Counted from the stretch's first letter, positions 33,996-42,438 are shown. The stretch: DNA of 64,000 nucleotides from Mycolicibacter heraklionensis (GCF_019645815.1 NZ_CP080997.1:1864880-1928879); one strand, 5' to 3'. The notes: generated by a model not told the origin, from the letters alone. Translations and numbers: made by a program.

Positions 33996-34916
33996 ATGGC
34001 GATGAACCTCGACGACATGCTGCAGAAGATCAAGGACAAGCAGTGGGCCTTGGTCGACATCGACTGGGACGCCCCCGGCGCCGACCTGATCGAGCCGGAG
34101 CTCTGGGCCAAGCTCAAGCCGTTCATGACCGACCTGATGTGGATCGAGAACGTCGGTGCCCGCGGCTTCGCGGCGCTCGCCAAGAAGGCCCCGACCCCAA
34201 CCCTGAAGAGCATTTACGAACACTTCCACGCCGAGGAGCAGAAGCACGCGAACGCCGAGCTCGCCTTGATGCGGCGCTGGGGAATGCTGGACGACGACGA
34301 AATTCCAGCTCCGAGTGTCAACGTCCAGCTGGTGATCACCTGGCTCGACAAGTTCTCCGATGGCATGTCGCTGTCGATCCTGGGCACCGTCATCCCGATG
34401 CTGGAAGTGGCCCTGGACGGCGCGCTGATCAAGTTCATCACCGACGAGGTCAAAGACCCGGTGGCCCAAGAGGTCTTCAAACGGATCAACTCCGACGAGT
34501 CGCGTCACCTGGCCGTCGACTTCGAGGTGATGGACATTCTGGGCCACGCCAGCATGCGGAAGTTGGCGGTCGAGTTGGTCGGCAGCTGGATGAACCCCGC
34601 GCTGCTGATCGGCACGTTGAGCTACTTCCCGCTGCTGAACAAGATGCGCGACAACATCGTGGCGATGGGCGTCAATGAAGAACGCCTCTACCAGGCCATG
34701 CGTCGCTTCCAAAGCGTCGGTGAACGAAGTGCTTTCGCCCGCCGGGTGCCGATGTACCAGTTCATCTCCTGGCACGGCAAGAAGGTGATCGACCGCAGCT
34801 CCAAGTACCACTGGTTGGCCGACTCCCTGGTCAAGATCACCGGTGTCATCCCGCCCTCGCTGGTGCACAACACCCCGACCTGGTCGCAGGAACTGACCTA
34901 CGAGCCGGTCGCGTGA
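33996..34916 (+). CDS. Ferritin-like diiron protein (putative oxygenase)
   Basis: A 306-residue helical protein with the carboxylate-bridged diiron pattern. The metal ligands appear to be Glu51 (WIENVG), ExxH at 81-84 (EEQKH), Glu137 (MLEVALDG) and ExxH at 168-171 (DESRH), spaced as in a four-helix bundle. Such proteins include acyl-ACP desaturases, ribonucleotide reductase R2-like oxidases and N-oxygenases. No membrane segment is certain. It probably uses O2 and a reductant to oxidise a hydrophobic substrate. AAAGGAAAG precedes ATG 33996. Its position between an SDR and a flavin monooxygenase fits stepwise oxidation of the same molecule. The exact reaction is unknown. Confidence 0.75.
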   Translation: MAMNLDDMLQKIKDKQWALVDIDWDAPGADLIEPELWAKLKPFMTDLMWIENVGARGFAALAKKAPTPTLKSIYEHFHAEEQKHANAELALMRRWGMLDDDEIPAPSVNVQLVITWLDKFSDGMSLSILGTVIPMLEVALDGALIKFITDEVKDPVAQEVFKRINSDESRHLAVDFEVMDILGHASMRKLAVELVGSWMNPALLIGTLSYFPLLNKMRDNIVAMGVNEERLYQAMRRFQSVGERSAFARRVPMYQFISWHGKKVIDRSSKYHWLADSLVKITGVIPPSLVHNTPTWSQELTYEPVA

Positions 34917-34927
34917 AGGAGCAGGAC

Positions 34928-36412
34928 ATGACGATCTCCGTCGCGATCATCGGCGCCGGCTTCGCCGGCATCGGTGCCGCCATCCGACTCAAAGACCAGG
35001 GAATCACCGACTTCGTCCTGTTCGAACGGGATTCGCGGGTCGGCGGCACCTGGCGCGACAACACCTATCCCGGCGCGGCCTGTGACATCCCGTCGCGGCT
35101 GTACTCCTACAGCTTCGCGCCCAACCCAGACTGGTCGCACACCTACTCGGGCAGCTCCGAAATACTCGGCTATATCGGCAACATGGTCGAAACCTTCGGG
35201 ATCGCGCCGCATATCCGGTTCGAGCACACCGTCGCCGGGATCAGCTACGACGCGCAAGCCGGAGAATGGACCATCGACCTGGTCGGCCGGGAAGCGGTGC
35301 GCGCCAGGACCGTCATCGTGGCCTCGGGGCCGTTGTCCAATGCCAGCTTCCCCGACATCCCCGGTATCGAGGACTATGAGGGGCGCAAGATCCACAGCGC
35401 CCGTTGGGATCACGACTATGACTTCACCGGCAAGAAGGTGGCCGTGGTCGGTACCGGTGCCAGCGGGGTGCAGATCATCCCCGAACTGGTCAAGGTGGCC
35501 GAGTCCGTCAAGGTGTTCCAGCGCACCCCGGGGTGGGTGCTGCCGCGGCTCAACACCGCGACCAGTGGCTGGCTGAAGAAGATCTACAAGGATGTGCCGC
35601 TGGCCGAAAAACTGATGCGGTCGGCCTGGTTCTGGGGCCATGAGTCGGTCGCGGTCGGCGTGGTGTGGGACAGCCCCTTCACGCGTCTGGTGGAAGCCCT
35701 GAGTTTGGCGAACCTGCGCGCGCAGGTGAAGGATCCGTGGTTGCGTCGACAGCTCACACCGGACTTCTCCGCCGGCTGCAAGCGGCTCCTGATGACCAGT
35801 GACTACTATCCTGCGTTGCAGAAGGACAACTGCAAGCTGGTGACCTGGCCGATCGCCCGGTTGTCGCCCAAGGGAATTCGCACCGTCGAAGGCATCGAGC
35901 ACCAGTTCGACGCCATCGTGTTCGCCACCGGATTCGAGGTGTCCAAAGCCGGCACCCCCATCCCGATCACCGGAATCGACGGCCGCGACCTGGCTTCGGA
36001 ATGGAGCAGGGGCGCCTACGCCTACCGCAGTGTCGCCGTCTCGGGCTATCCGAATCTGTTCTTCACCTTCGGGCCGAACTCCGGACCGGGCCACAGCTCG
36101 GCCCTGGTCTACATGGAGGCTCAGATCGACTACATCGTCGGCGCCATTTCGAAACTGCTGCAGTACGAATGGAAGTCGCTCGATGTACGGCCCGAGGTGC
36201 AGGATCGCTACAACAAGGACATTCAGCGACGCCTGCAGTCCACCACATGGAATTCCGGATGCCAGAGCTGGTACCTGACCGAGGACGGCTTCAACGCCAC
36301 CATGTTCCCAGGTTTCGCCACACAATTCGTCAACCAACTCAAGACGCTGAACCTGGAAGACTTCAAGATCACCGCCGCGCAGACAAGCAGTGACCCGGTC
36401 CTGACTGCCTAG
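34928..36412 (+). CDS. Flavin monooxygenase of the Baeyer-Villiger/FMO type (MymA-like)
   Basis: A 494-residue FAD- and NADPH-dependent monooxygenase. The FAD motif GAGFAGIGAA is at 9-18, followed by GGTWRDNTYPGAACD at 39-53. The Baeyer-Villiger fingerprint FxGxxxHxxxW appears as YEGRKIHSARWD (150-161, Phe replaced by Tyr). The NADPH motif VGTGASGVQ is at 174-182 and ATGFEVSKA near 335. It likely inserts oxygen into a ketone or oxidises a heteroatom. The ATG at 34928 has AAGGA six bases upstream; the GTG at 34913 overlaps the previous stop. It is the central enzyme of the cluster; similar genes in M. tuberculosis (mymA) relate to envelope lipid remodelling (family knowledge). Confidence 0.9.
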   Translation: MTISVAIIGAGFAGIGAAIRLKDQGITDFVLFERDSRVGGTWRDNTYPGAACDIPSRLYSYSFAPNPDWSHTYSGSSEILGYIGNMVETFGIAPHIRFEHTVAGISYDAQAGEWTIDLVGREAVRARTVIVASGPLSNASFPDIPGIEDYEGRKIHSARWDHDYDFTGKKVAVVGTGASGVQIIPELVKVAESVKVFQRTPGWVLPRLNTATSGWLKKIYKDVPLAEKLMRSAWFWGHESVAVGVVWDSPFTRLVEALSLANLRAQVKDPWLRRQLTPDFSAGCKRLLMTSDYYPALQKDNCKLVTWPIARLSPKGIRTVEGIEHQFDAIVFATGFEVSKAGTPIPITGIDGRDLASEWSRGAYAYRSVAVSGYPNLFFTFGPNSGPGHSSALVYMEAQIDYIVGAISKLLQYEWKSLDVRPEVQDRYNKDIQRRLQSTTWNSGCQSWYLTEDGFNATMFPGFATQFVNQLKTLNLEDFKITAAQTSSDPVLTA

Positions 36413-36421
36413 GATGTCATA

Positions 36422-37192
36422 GTGACCGAGTACCGGATCGACGATCTTGCGAGACAGGCTGGGACCACCACTCGCAACGTCCGGGTGTACCAGGAAAGCG
36501 GTCTGTTGCCCCGGCCCCAGCGCCGGGGCAGGGTCGCCATCTACACCGACCGGCACCTTAAGCAGCTACAGGCGATCGTCCGTTTGCTCGGCGAGGGATT
36601 CACGGTCAAACACATCTTGAAGTTCCTGACCGGGCTTCAGCGCGGCGAGGCCCTGGTCGAGGTTTTGGACCTGGCCGATCTGGGCGAGTTGGTGACCGCG
36701 CCGTGGTCACGTCCGCTGTCGCAGACCATGACGCGCGAACAATTGGAGGCGCGGCTGGGCCGGCTCGACGCGGAGTTGCTTCGGCGCTTGCTTACCAGTG
36801 GAGTCATCGAGCCGACCGATGTCGACAACGTCTACCGGGTGGCCGACACGGATCAGATCGATGACCTCGCCACGCTGATGTCGCGCGGGATGCCCCTGGC
36901 GGCGATGCTGGAGACGGTGACCGCAGTCGACAAGAAGTTGGACGAGGCGGCCGAACTTCTGACCCGCAGCGGACACGCCGAGGTGGTCCGGCAGCGCGGG
37001 CCCGGGTGGTTGCCGGCCAATGACGACGAACTCGCCTGGGCCGCAGACCTGGTCGACGCCATGCGCAGGGTGGCACGGCGGTCCGCGCACGCCAGCCTGA
37101 ACCGAGCGTTCGATGCGGCCGTGCGTGCCGAGCTGCGGCAGTATCGGCAAGGCAGCGACGAGCGCGAAACTCGCCGGCAGGACAACGCTTGA
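36422..37192 (+). CDS. MerR-family transcriptional regulator
   Basis: A 256-residue regulator. The N-terminal winged helix-turn-helix is complete (YRIDDLARQAGTTTRNVRVY and QESGLLPRPQRRGRVAIYTD), followed by the coiled-coil dimerisation helix (LKQLQAIVRLLGEGFTVKHI). The 130-residue C-terminal effector domain has no metal-binding cysteines, so an organic ligand is more likely. It starts at GTG 36422, nine bases after the monooxygenase, so it is co-transcribed and probably regulates the same cluster. It could recognise the palindrome at 32065-32086, although the spacing is not classical for MerR. Confidence 0.85.
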   Translation: MTEYRIDDLARQAGTTTRNVRVYQESGLLPRPQRRGRVAIYTDRHLKQLQAIVRLLGEGFTVKHILKFLTGLQRGEALVEVLDLADLGELVTAPWSRPLSQTMTREQLEARLGRLDAELLRRLLTSGVIEPTDVDNVYRVADTDQIDDLATLMSRGMPLAAMLETVTAVDKKLDEAAELLTRSGHAEVVRQRGPGWLPANDDELAWAADLVDAMRRVARRSAHASLNRAFDAAVRAELRQYRQGSDERETRRQDNA

Positions 37193-37211
37193 CTCAATAA
37201 GGGGAACGACC

Positions 37212-37772
37212 ATGACCGACCGCTACGCGATCCCGTCTCGTGAGGTCCTCCAAGCCCGCGAAAAGCTGGTTCTCGACCATTTCCGGGATGAAGTGCGTCA
37301 GGACTGGGACGACGTGCTGGCGACGTTCCCGCATCCCCACTACGAGATCATCCCGACGCTGACCGTGCACGACGGCGACGACGAAGTACGTGGCTACTAC
37401 CGTGACACCCGGGTGGCTTTCCCCGACCAAAACCACGAGATCATCGCGCTGCGCCACAGCGCCGACGCGGTGATCGTCGAATTCTGGCTGACCGGAACAC
37501 ATCTGGGTCCCCTTGGCGCTGTTCCGGCGACCGGATCACGACACCGGACCCGCATGACCGCGTATTTCATCTTCGATGAGCACGAGAACCTGGCAGTCGA
37601 GCGGATCTACTTCGACACGCTGTCCATGGTCAAACAACTGATCGGCGGCGTCAACCTGCGCGATCCGCGCTCCTGGCCGCTGGTGATCCGCGTTCTGCGG
37701 GGTCTGCTGCGTATGTCGGGGGCACCCGACCCCAGCCTCATCCAGACCCCACCGGCGGGTCTGTCGAGCTGA
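37212..37772 (+). CDS. SnoaL-like (NTF2 fold) protein
   Basis: A 186-residue protein of the ester-cyclase/SnoaL class. Typical segments are FRDEVRQDWDDVLATFPHPHYE, DDEVRGYYRDTRVAFPD and ADAVIVEFWLTGTHLG. These small cone-shaped barrels bind hydrophobic ligands, and some catalyse isomerisation, aldol cyclisation or epoxide opening. ATG 37212 follows AAGGGG at a good distance. In this cluster it may act on an oxidised intermediate. It has a single domain, in contrast with the multi-module NTF2 tail of the giant regulator at 10842-19970; the two show no obvious close similarity. Confidence 0.75.
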   Translation: MTDRYAIPSREVLQAREKLVLDHFRDEVRQDWDDVLATFPHPHYEIIPTLTVHDGDDEVRGYYRDTRVAFPDQNHEIIALRHSADAVIVEFWLTGTHLGPLGAVPATGSRHRTRMTAYFIFDEHENLAVERIYFDTLSMVKQLIGGVNLRDPRSWPLVIRVLRGLLRMSGAPDPSLIQTPPAGLSS

Positions 37773-37873
37773 GCCGCCCAGATATGGACGGCACGGACCA
37801 GACGGTCGCACAATGGACCGGTAGCGACCAGCCGATGTGACCCTCAGTCAGACGAGGAGGTCCACGTAAAGTC

Positions 37874-38191
37874 ATGTCCGACATTGCCGAATTGCATCAA
37901 GCGCTGCTGGAACGCATTCTGGGCAAGGACGGGGCAGCGTCGCTGGAATTGCGTCGAGCGGCTTACCGCAACGCTGGGCTGGATGAACCGATCAAGACCC
38001 TGATCGACAAGGTTGCCCTGCGCTCGTACGGCGTGGCCGACGCGGATGTTGACACCGCCCGAGTCGTAGGCCTGAGCGAAGACCAGATCTTCGAGATCGT
38101 CGTGTGCGCCGCGGTCGGCCAGGCGACCCGGCAGTACACCAGCGCGCTGGAAGCGCTCGCCGGCGCCACCGAGGACCGGGGCACGCAATGA
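37874..38191 (+). CDS. Small AhpD/CMD-like protein without the CxxC motif
   Basis: A 105-residue helical protein whose C-terminal half (LSEDQIFEIVVCAAVGQATRQY) resembles the carboxymuconolactone-decarboxylase fold. It contains a single cysteine and no CxxC, so it is unlikely to be a thiol reductase alone. It overlaps the next gene by 4 bases (ATGA), and that gene has the complete redox motif. The two may form a heteromeric complex. The only purine-rich ribosome site (GAGGAGG) is 13 bases upstream of ATG 37874, longer than usual. Function unknown. Confidence 0.65.
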   Translation: MSDIAELHQALLERILGKDGAASLELRRAAYRNAGLDEPIKTLIDKVALRSYGVADADVDTARVVGLSEDQIFEIVVCAAVGQATRQYTSALEALAGATEDRGTQ

Positions 38192-38760
38192 GGCTGACCA
38201 TCCTGGACCACGGCCACCGGCTGCGCACCAAAGCCCTGCTGGGAATCATTCGCCTGGTGTCACGGCAGCCGGTCGTCGACGCCGTCAAGCTCGCGTTCTA
38301 CCGCCCGGAGTTTTACGGTGGTGGCCCCCTCACCAACGAAGCGATGCGCGGGCCGTCGGCGTGGTCCATCGGGGAACGAGAACTGATGGCCGCCTACGTC
38401 TCGAAGGTCAACGACTGCCCGTTCTGCGTCGCCGCCCACACGGCCACCTCCAACATCTGCTACGGCGATGCGACCGCAGCCGCCACCCTCGCCGATCTGG
38501 ACACCGCCCCGATCACCGAAGGACTGCGGGCAACGCTTGGCCTGCTCGGCAAGCTGACCCGCCAGCACCGCATCGACGCCGACGATGTACGAGCCGTGCT
38601 GGCGACCGGTGTTACCCCCGAGCAGGTCAAGGACGCGCTGGCCGTCAGCCTGGTCTTCAACATCACCGATCGATTGGCCAACGCATTCGACTTCGAGGTG
38701 GCTGGCCCGGCCGCCATGGCGGCCGGTGCACGCCATCTGGTGAAGCGTGGTTACGGCTAG
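38188..38760 (+). CDS. AhpD-like alkylhydroperoxidase family protein
   Basis: A 190-residue protein with the AhpD active-site pattern: Cys77 and Cys80 in NDCPFC, then His84 (VAAH). The upstream Glu residues (GERELMAAYVSKVND) fit the proton relay. Family members reduce peroxides or regenerate thiols using a CxxC pair. ATG 38188 overlaps the stop of the small partner (ATGA). At the end of a cluster with two oxygen-using enzymes it may clear peroxide by-products, which is inference. It converges with a cutinase gene, 17 bases between stops. Confidence 0.8.
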   Translation: MRLTILDHGHRLRTKALLGIIRLVSRQPVVDAVKLAFYRPEFYGGGPLTNEAMRGPSAWSIGERELMAAYVSKVNDCPFCVAAHTATSNICYGDATAAATLADLDTAPITEGLRATLGLLGKLTRQHRIDADDVRAVLATGVTPEQVKDALAVSLVFNITDRLANAFDFEVAGPAAMAAGARHLVKRGYG

Positions 38761-38777
38761 CCGACGCTGAGGACCAG

Positions 38778-39464
38778 CTACAGCTTTCCGGCGACGAAGT
38801 CAGCCGCTTGGTTGACCATCCCTGACGAGATGTAAGCGCTGGCCAGGTGTTGCGGCCAGTTCTCTTCCCAGGTGTTCGGGTCGGCCGGGTTGCAGATCGG
38901 GTCGGCGCCATGACACTGCTCGATGGTCCGATCGTTGTAGATCGGGTTGAAGTTCGTGATGGGTCCGACCCACTGACTGCCGTTGCCGAACAGCGCCACT
39001 GCGGCGATGTGCTCGTCGGCGCCCGGTGGCAGGGGATTGTTGAATCCCCACACCTGGAAGGGGACCGCAAGCACGACGTCGGTGACCGCCGCGCCCAACG
39101 AGTAGCCGCCCGGCACGATGCGGGTGTTCGGGCATCCGTTGATGGTGTTCTGGATGTGTGCGCTCATGTCGTTGGCGCCCTGGTCGATCTGATTGTCAGC
39201 GGGGTAGTTCACCGCATACAGGCTGACGTATTTGGAGGTCTTGGCCCGCAGCGCGCTGACGAACGCGTTGCCGACCGCGCCGGCCCCAGGCGATTCCAGA
39301 CGCCCACGGGCAAACACCACTTCGACGTCGGGGCATGCCGCACCAGCCGGTGCGACGGCACCGGGTGTTCCGGCGGGAATCATGACGGGGGCGGTCAGCA
39401 AGGCTGCCGCCAGCACAGCGCCTGAACTTGCGAGCCGCAGTCGGCGGGCCGAGGAATCGCTCAC
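38778..39464 (-). CDS. Secreted cutinase-family esterase
   Basis: A 228-residue exported cutinase. The signal is at ~10-40 (LASSGAVLAAALLTAPVMI), and the mature enzyme begins near AACPDVEVVFARGRLESPGAG. The usual ARGTGEPPG is altered to ARGRLESPG. The nucleophile motif is GGYSLGAAV (canonical GYSQG). Asp and His lie in the cysteine-bounded ADPICNP segment and in NWPQHLASAY. It hydrolyses fatty-acid esters outside the cell. The GTG at 39464 was selected because it directly precedes the signal; the longer frame is antisense leader. It follows the tetR gene on the same strand by 59 bases. Confidence 0.85.
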   Translation of the reverse strand: MSDSSARRLRLASSGAVLAAALLTAPVMIPAGTPGAVAPAGAACPDVEVVFARGRLESPGAGAVGNAFVSALRAKTSKYVSLYAVNYPADNQIDQGANDMSAHIQNTINGCPNTRIVPGGYSLGAAVTDVVLAVPFQVWGFNNPLPPGADEHIAAVALFGNGSQWVGPITNFNPIYNDRTIEQCHGADPICNPADPNTWEENWPQHLASAYISSGMVNQAADFVAGKL

Positions 39465-39523
39465 GAAGTGGATAGTAGTGGTCCGCAATCCCTTCCTGCC
39501 GCCGCGGTCGGGTCCCCGCAGCC

Positions 39524-40156
39524 CTAGCTGGACCGCGACCCTTCGAGATATGCGGCCAGCGCATTGGTCAGCCCGCGGCGGGCCTCGTCGAGATCGGCAT
39601 ACGAGCCCAGCTGGCGCTCGGAGACCAGCCCGCGCATCGCACCCGGGATGAGGGCGGCCACCTCGCGCACCCGCTGGGGGTCGACACCGAGATCGGCGAA
39701 GGCCGCATGGCACGTCGTCAGCCAGCTCTTGCCCCAGGAGTACAACTCCGCCGCGGTGCGCGGATACAGCCGTTCCAATTCGCGGTGGTCGCGGGGGAGT
39801 GCGGCGCGCAGATTCTCGATCGCACGTGAATCCGGCGACGCCAGCCCGTCATAGAGCGTGTCGATGATCGCCGCGACCCGTTCCCGCAGCGGCGCATCCG
39901 ATTTCACACTGCCGAACGCCGAGATCGCGGCGTCGCGTCGTTCGGCGGTGCGGTGCAACACCGCCGCCCAGAAGCCGTCGACATCGCCGAACTGATACTG
40001 CACGGCGCCCCAGGTGGCGCCGCTCTCCTTCGCGATCCGGCTGGCCGACACCGCGCCGGGGTCCCCGGTGGCAAGGGAGCGCACCGCGGCGTCCAGCATC
40101 GCCTCGCGGGTTGCCAGCCCCCGCTTATTGCTGCGCCGCGCCTCCGATTGAACCAT
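39524..40156 (-). CDS. TetR-family transcriptional regulator
   Basis: A 210-residue regulator. The N-terminal helix-turn-helix reads ATREAMLDAAVRSLATGD then VSASRIAKESGATWGAVQYQFGD, where the recognition helix is typical for TetR. The C-terminal ligand domain is all alpha. It diverges from the Rieske oxygenase operon with 108 bases between starts, the usual layout for a local repressor. An imperfect palindrome, CATAG-N6-CTATG, lies at 40180-40195. ATG 40156 is the first in-frame ATG. The ligand might be a steroid or aromatic intermediate, a guess based on the oxygenase type. Confidence 0.88.
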   Translation of the reverse strand: MVQSEARRSNKRGLATREAMLDAAVRSLATGDPGAVSASRIAKESGATWGAVQYQFGDVDGFWAAVLHRTAERRDAAISAFGSVKSDAPLRERVAAIIDTLYDGLASPDSRAIENLRAALPRDHRELERLYPRTAAELYSWGKSWLTTCHAAFADLGVDPQRVREVAALIPGAMRGLVSERQLGSYADLDEARRGLTNALAAYLEGSRSS

Positions 40157-40179
40157 CGTCCGAATCCTAACAACATTTA

Positions 40180-40195
40180 CATAGCACCCACTATG
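40180..40195. promoter_or_regulatory. Inverted repeat CATAG-CACCCA-CTATG in the tetR/oxygenase promoter region
   Basis: Perfect 5-bp arms with a 6-base spacer, 24 bases upstream of the tetR start and 70 bases upstream of the oxygenase start. CACTATG recurs at 40212-40218. It does not match the KstR or KstR2 boxes as I remember them. It is a candidate TetR operator. Confidence 0.35.
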
Positions 40196-40264
40196 ATTCC
40201 TTTGCGAGGCGCACTATGCTGCGACAGTCGGCCCGGTCGGAGACCACAGAGAGGACGCGTGGAC

Positions 40265-41353
40265 ATGGCCAAACCGCCGTTGTCGATGAACCCGACAGGC
40301 TGGTTTCAAGTCGCCTGGTCCGACGAGATCGGCATCGGCGATGTCCACACCATGAAGTACTTCGGCCGGGAGATGGTGGCCTGGCGGGCCGAGTCGGGTC
40401 AGCTCACCGTGATGAACGCCTACTGTGAGCACCTCGGCGCACACCTCGGTTTCGGCGGCACCGTCTGTGGCGAGGTGCTGCAATGTCCGTTCCACGGCTG
40501 GCAGTGGAACTCCCAGGGCCGCAACGTCTGTATTCCCTACCAGGACAAGCCCAACCGTGGTCGGCGCATCACCACCTATCCCGCCGTCGAACGCAACGAG
40601 TCGGTCTACATCTGGAACGACGCGCAAGGGCGTGCGCCGTTCTTCGACGCGCCGGACGTGTTCGCCAGCTTCGACGACCGCAGCGCCGACGACTACTACC
40701 CGCAACAACGGCTGTTTCGCCAAGGCCTGGAGCTGCACCCGCAGTACGTGCTGGAAAACGGTGTGGACTTCGCCCACTTCAAGTACGTGCACCGGACCCC
40801 GATCGTGCCGGTCTTCACCCGCCACGACTTCGCCGAACCGGTGTCCTATGTCGACTTCACCATCACCTTCGAAGGCGACGACGGTCAAAGGATCGAGGAC
40901 GTCAACAGCGGCGTGGAAGCCATCAACGGCGGCTTGGGGATCGCGGTGACCAAGAGCTGGGGGATGATCGACAACCGGACCATCTCGGCGATCACGCCGG
41001 TCGACGACTCGACCTCCGACGTCCGCTTCATGGTCTACATCGGCCGGTCGCCGCATAAGCCCGGCGGTTCAGCGAGGCTCGACGGAGGAGAGGCGAAGCT
41101 GGGACCGCCGCATAAACCCGGCGACGCTGGTCGCGCCGAGGCCCGGGCGGCCGAGTTCGGGCGTGAAGTCATCCGTCAGTTCGAGCAAGACATCCACATC
41201 TGGTCGCATCAGCGCTATTCGGATCCGCCGGCGCTGGCGACCGCCGAGTACGAGGGCTTCACCGCAATCCGCCAGTGGGCCAAGCAGTTCTATCCCGACG
41301 GCATCGGCGGCAGTGCTGCTGAGGTCTACGCGCAGAAAGGTTTCACCGCATGA
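40265..41353 (+). CDS. Rieske non-heme iron oxygenase, KshA-like
   Basis: A 362-residue oxygenase subunit. The Rieske 2Fe-2S ligands are C54/H56 (YCEHLGAH) and C74/H77 (CPFHGW). The mononuclear iron motif is NGVDFAHFKYVH (N165, D168, H171, H176). This is the layout of 3-ketosteroid 9-alpha-hydroxylase KshA and of close sterol oxygenases, which need a separate reductase. ATG 40265 was chosen; GTG 40259, better spaced from GAGAGG, is an alternative. Residues ~262-285 hold an odd proline/lysine/glycine insert with a duplicated PHKPG motif, encoded by a 57-base offset duplication. The gene overlaps the next by 4 bases. The substrate is probably a steroid-like ring, unproven. Confidence 0.85.
   Translation: MAKPPLSMNPTGWFQVAWSDEIGIGDVHTMKYFGREMVAWRAESGQLTVMNAYCEHLGAHLGFGGTVCGEVLQCPFHGWQWNSQGRNVCIPYQDKPNRGRRITTYPAVERNESVYIWNDAQGRAPFFDAPDVFASFDDRSADDYYPQQRLFRQGLELHPQYVLENGVDFAHFKYVHRTPIVPVFTRHDFAEPVSYVDFTITFEGDDGQRIEDVNSGVEAINGGLGIAVTKSWGMIDNRTISAITPVDDSTSDVRFMVYIGRSPHKPGGSARLDGGEAKLGPPHKPGDAGRAEARAAEFGREVIRQFEQDIHIWSHQRYSDPPALATAEYEGFTAIRQWAKQFYPDGIGGSAAEVYAQKGFTA
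41051..41123. repeat. In-frame duplicated 16-bp motif (57-base offset) inside the Rieske oxygenase gene
   Basis: CCGCATAAGCCCGGCG at 41051-41066 and CCGCATAAACCCGGCG at 41108-41123 differ at one base and are 57 bases (19 codons) apart. Both are read in the same frame as PHKPG. The stretch between is rich in GGAG-type purine motifs, unlike the surrounding gene. It resembles a small interspersed element or slippage insert that keeps the frame. Confidence 0.7.
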
Positions 41354-42438
41354 ACGCAGCCGCCGCACCCGTCCGGGTATTCCAGGTCGCCACCGGAAAC
41401 GTCGGAACCGAGATGATCCGGCGGTTCGCCGCCCGCGATGACCTCGAGCTGGTGGGCGTGCACTGCTATTCGCCGGACAAGATCGGCAAAGACACCGGCG
41501 AGCTGGCCGGGATCGCCCCCAACGGGGTCATCGCGACCGGCAGTGTCCAGGAGATCGTCGCCGCAAAGCCCGACGTGCTGACGTTTCACGGAGTGTTCCC
41601 CGACGAGGACCTCTACGTCGCGATCTTGGAAGCGGGCATCAACATCGTCACCACCGCGGACTGGATCACCGGCTGGCATCGTGACCGCAACCACCCGCAC
41701 CCGTCGGGCAAACCGGTCACGCAGCTGCTGGCCGAAGCCTGCGAAAAGGGCGGTGCGACGTTCTACGGCACCGGGATGAACCCGGGGCTCAATCAGATTC
41801 TGGGCGTGGTGTGTTCGGCCGACGTGGCCGAGATCGAGAACATCACCACCATCGAGTCGGTGGACGTGTCGTGTCACCACTCCAGGGACACCTGGATCGA
41901 GGTGGGCTACGGACAGCCGGCCGATGACCCGGAGATCCCGGCCAAGCTGGAGAAGTTCACCCGAGTCTTCGCCGACAGCGTGCTGATGATGGCCGACTGC
42001 TTCGATCTGACCCTCGACGAGGTGACGTTCGATTACGAGCTGGGGGTCTGCACCCGGGATGTCGACCTGGGCTGGTACACCCTGCCGAAGGGCTCCTTGG
42101 GCGGCAACTACATCAAGTATCAGGGGATGGTGGACGGGGTGCCGCGCGTCGAGACGCATCTGGAGTGGCAGATGACGCCGTTCACCGAACCGAACTGGAA
42201 TATCAAGGGCTGCTACATCACCCGGGTCACCGGTGATCCGTGCGTCTACAACAAGCACATGATCTTCCCCAAGCCCGGTGTGGACCTGTCCAATCCGGAC
42301 AACTTCGCCTCGATCGGCATGACCGTGACCGGGTTGCCCGCCCTCAATGCGATCAAGTCGGTGGTGGCGGCGCCGCCGGGCCTGCTGACCAGCGCCGACC
42401 TGCCACTGCGCGGATTCGCCGGACGATTCCGCACGTGA
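41350..42438 (+). CDS. Dihydrodipicolinate-reductase-like NAD(P)-dependent dehydrogenase
   Basis: A 362-residue Rossmann-fold protein. The N-terminal nucleotide-binding region is VFQVATGNVGTEMIRRFAAR, and a DapB-like pattern follows (DVLTFHGVFPDED, GINIVTTADWITGW, GTGMNPGLNQIL). It is not a true lysine-pathway enzyme, because the DapB active-site histidine segment is not recognisable. Homologues in mycobacteria often sit in steroid or aromatic catabolic clusters. ATG 41350 overlaps the oxygenase stop, and its own stop overlaps the next start (GTGA), so the three genes are translated together. A dehydrogenase or reductase step in the same pathway is the best guess. Confidence 0.75.
   Translation: MNAAAAPVRVFQVATGNVGTEMIRRFAARDDLELVGVHCYSPDKIGKDTGELAGIAPNGVIATGSVQEIVAAKPDVLTFHGVFPDEDLYVAILEAGINIVTTADWITGWHRDRNHPHPSGKPVTQLLAEACEKGGATFYGTGMNPGLNQILGVVCSADVAEIENITTIESVDVSCHHSRDTWIEVGYGQPADDPEIPAKLEKFTRVFADSVLMMADCFDLTLDEVTFDYELGVCTRDVDLGWYTLPKGSLGGNYIKYQGMVDGVPRVETHLEWQMTPFTEPNWNIKGCYITRVTGDPCVYNKHMIFPKPGVDLSNPDNFASIGMTVTGLPALNAIKSVVAAPPGLLTSADLPLRGFAGRFRT

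Noticed and set aside
40157..40264. KstR or KstR2 box in the Rieske operon promoter
   Set aside because: No match to the remembered consensus patterns was found in this region; only the CATAG/CTATG repeat is reported.
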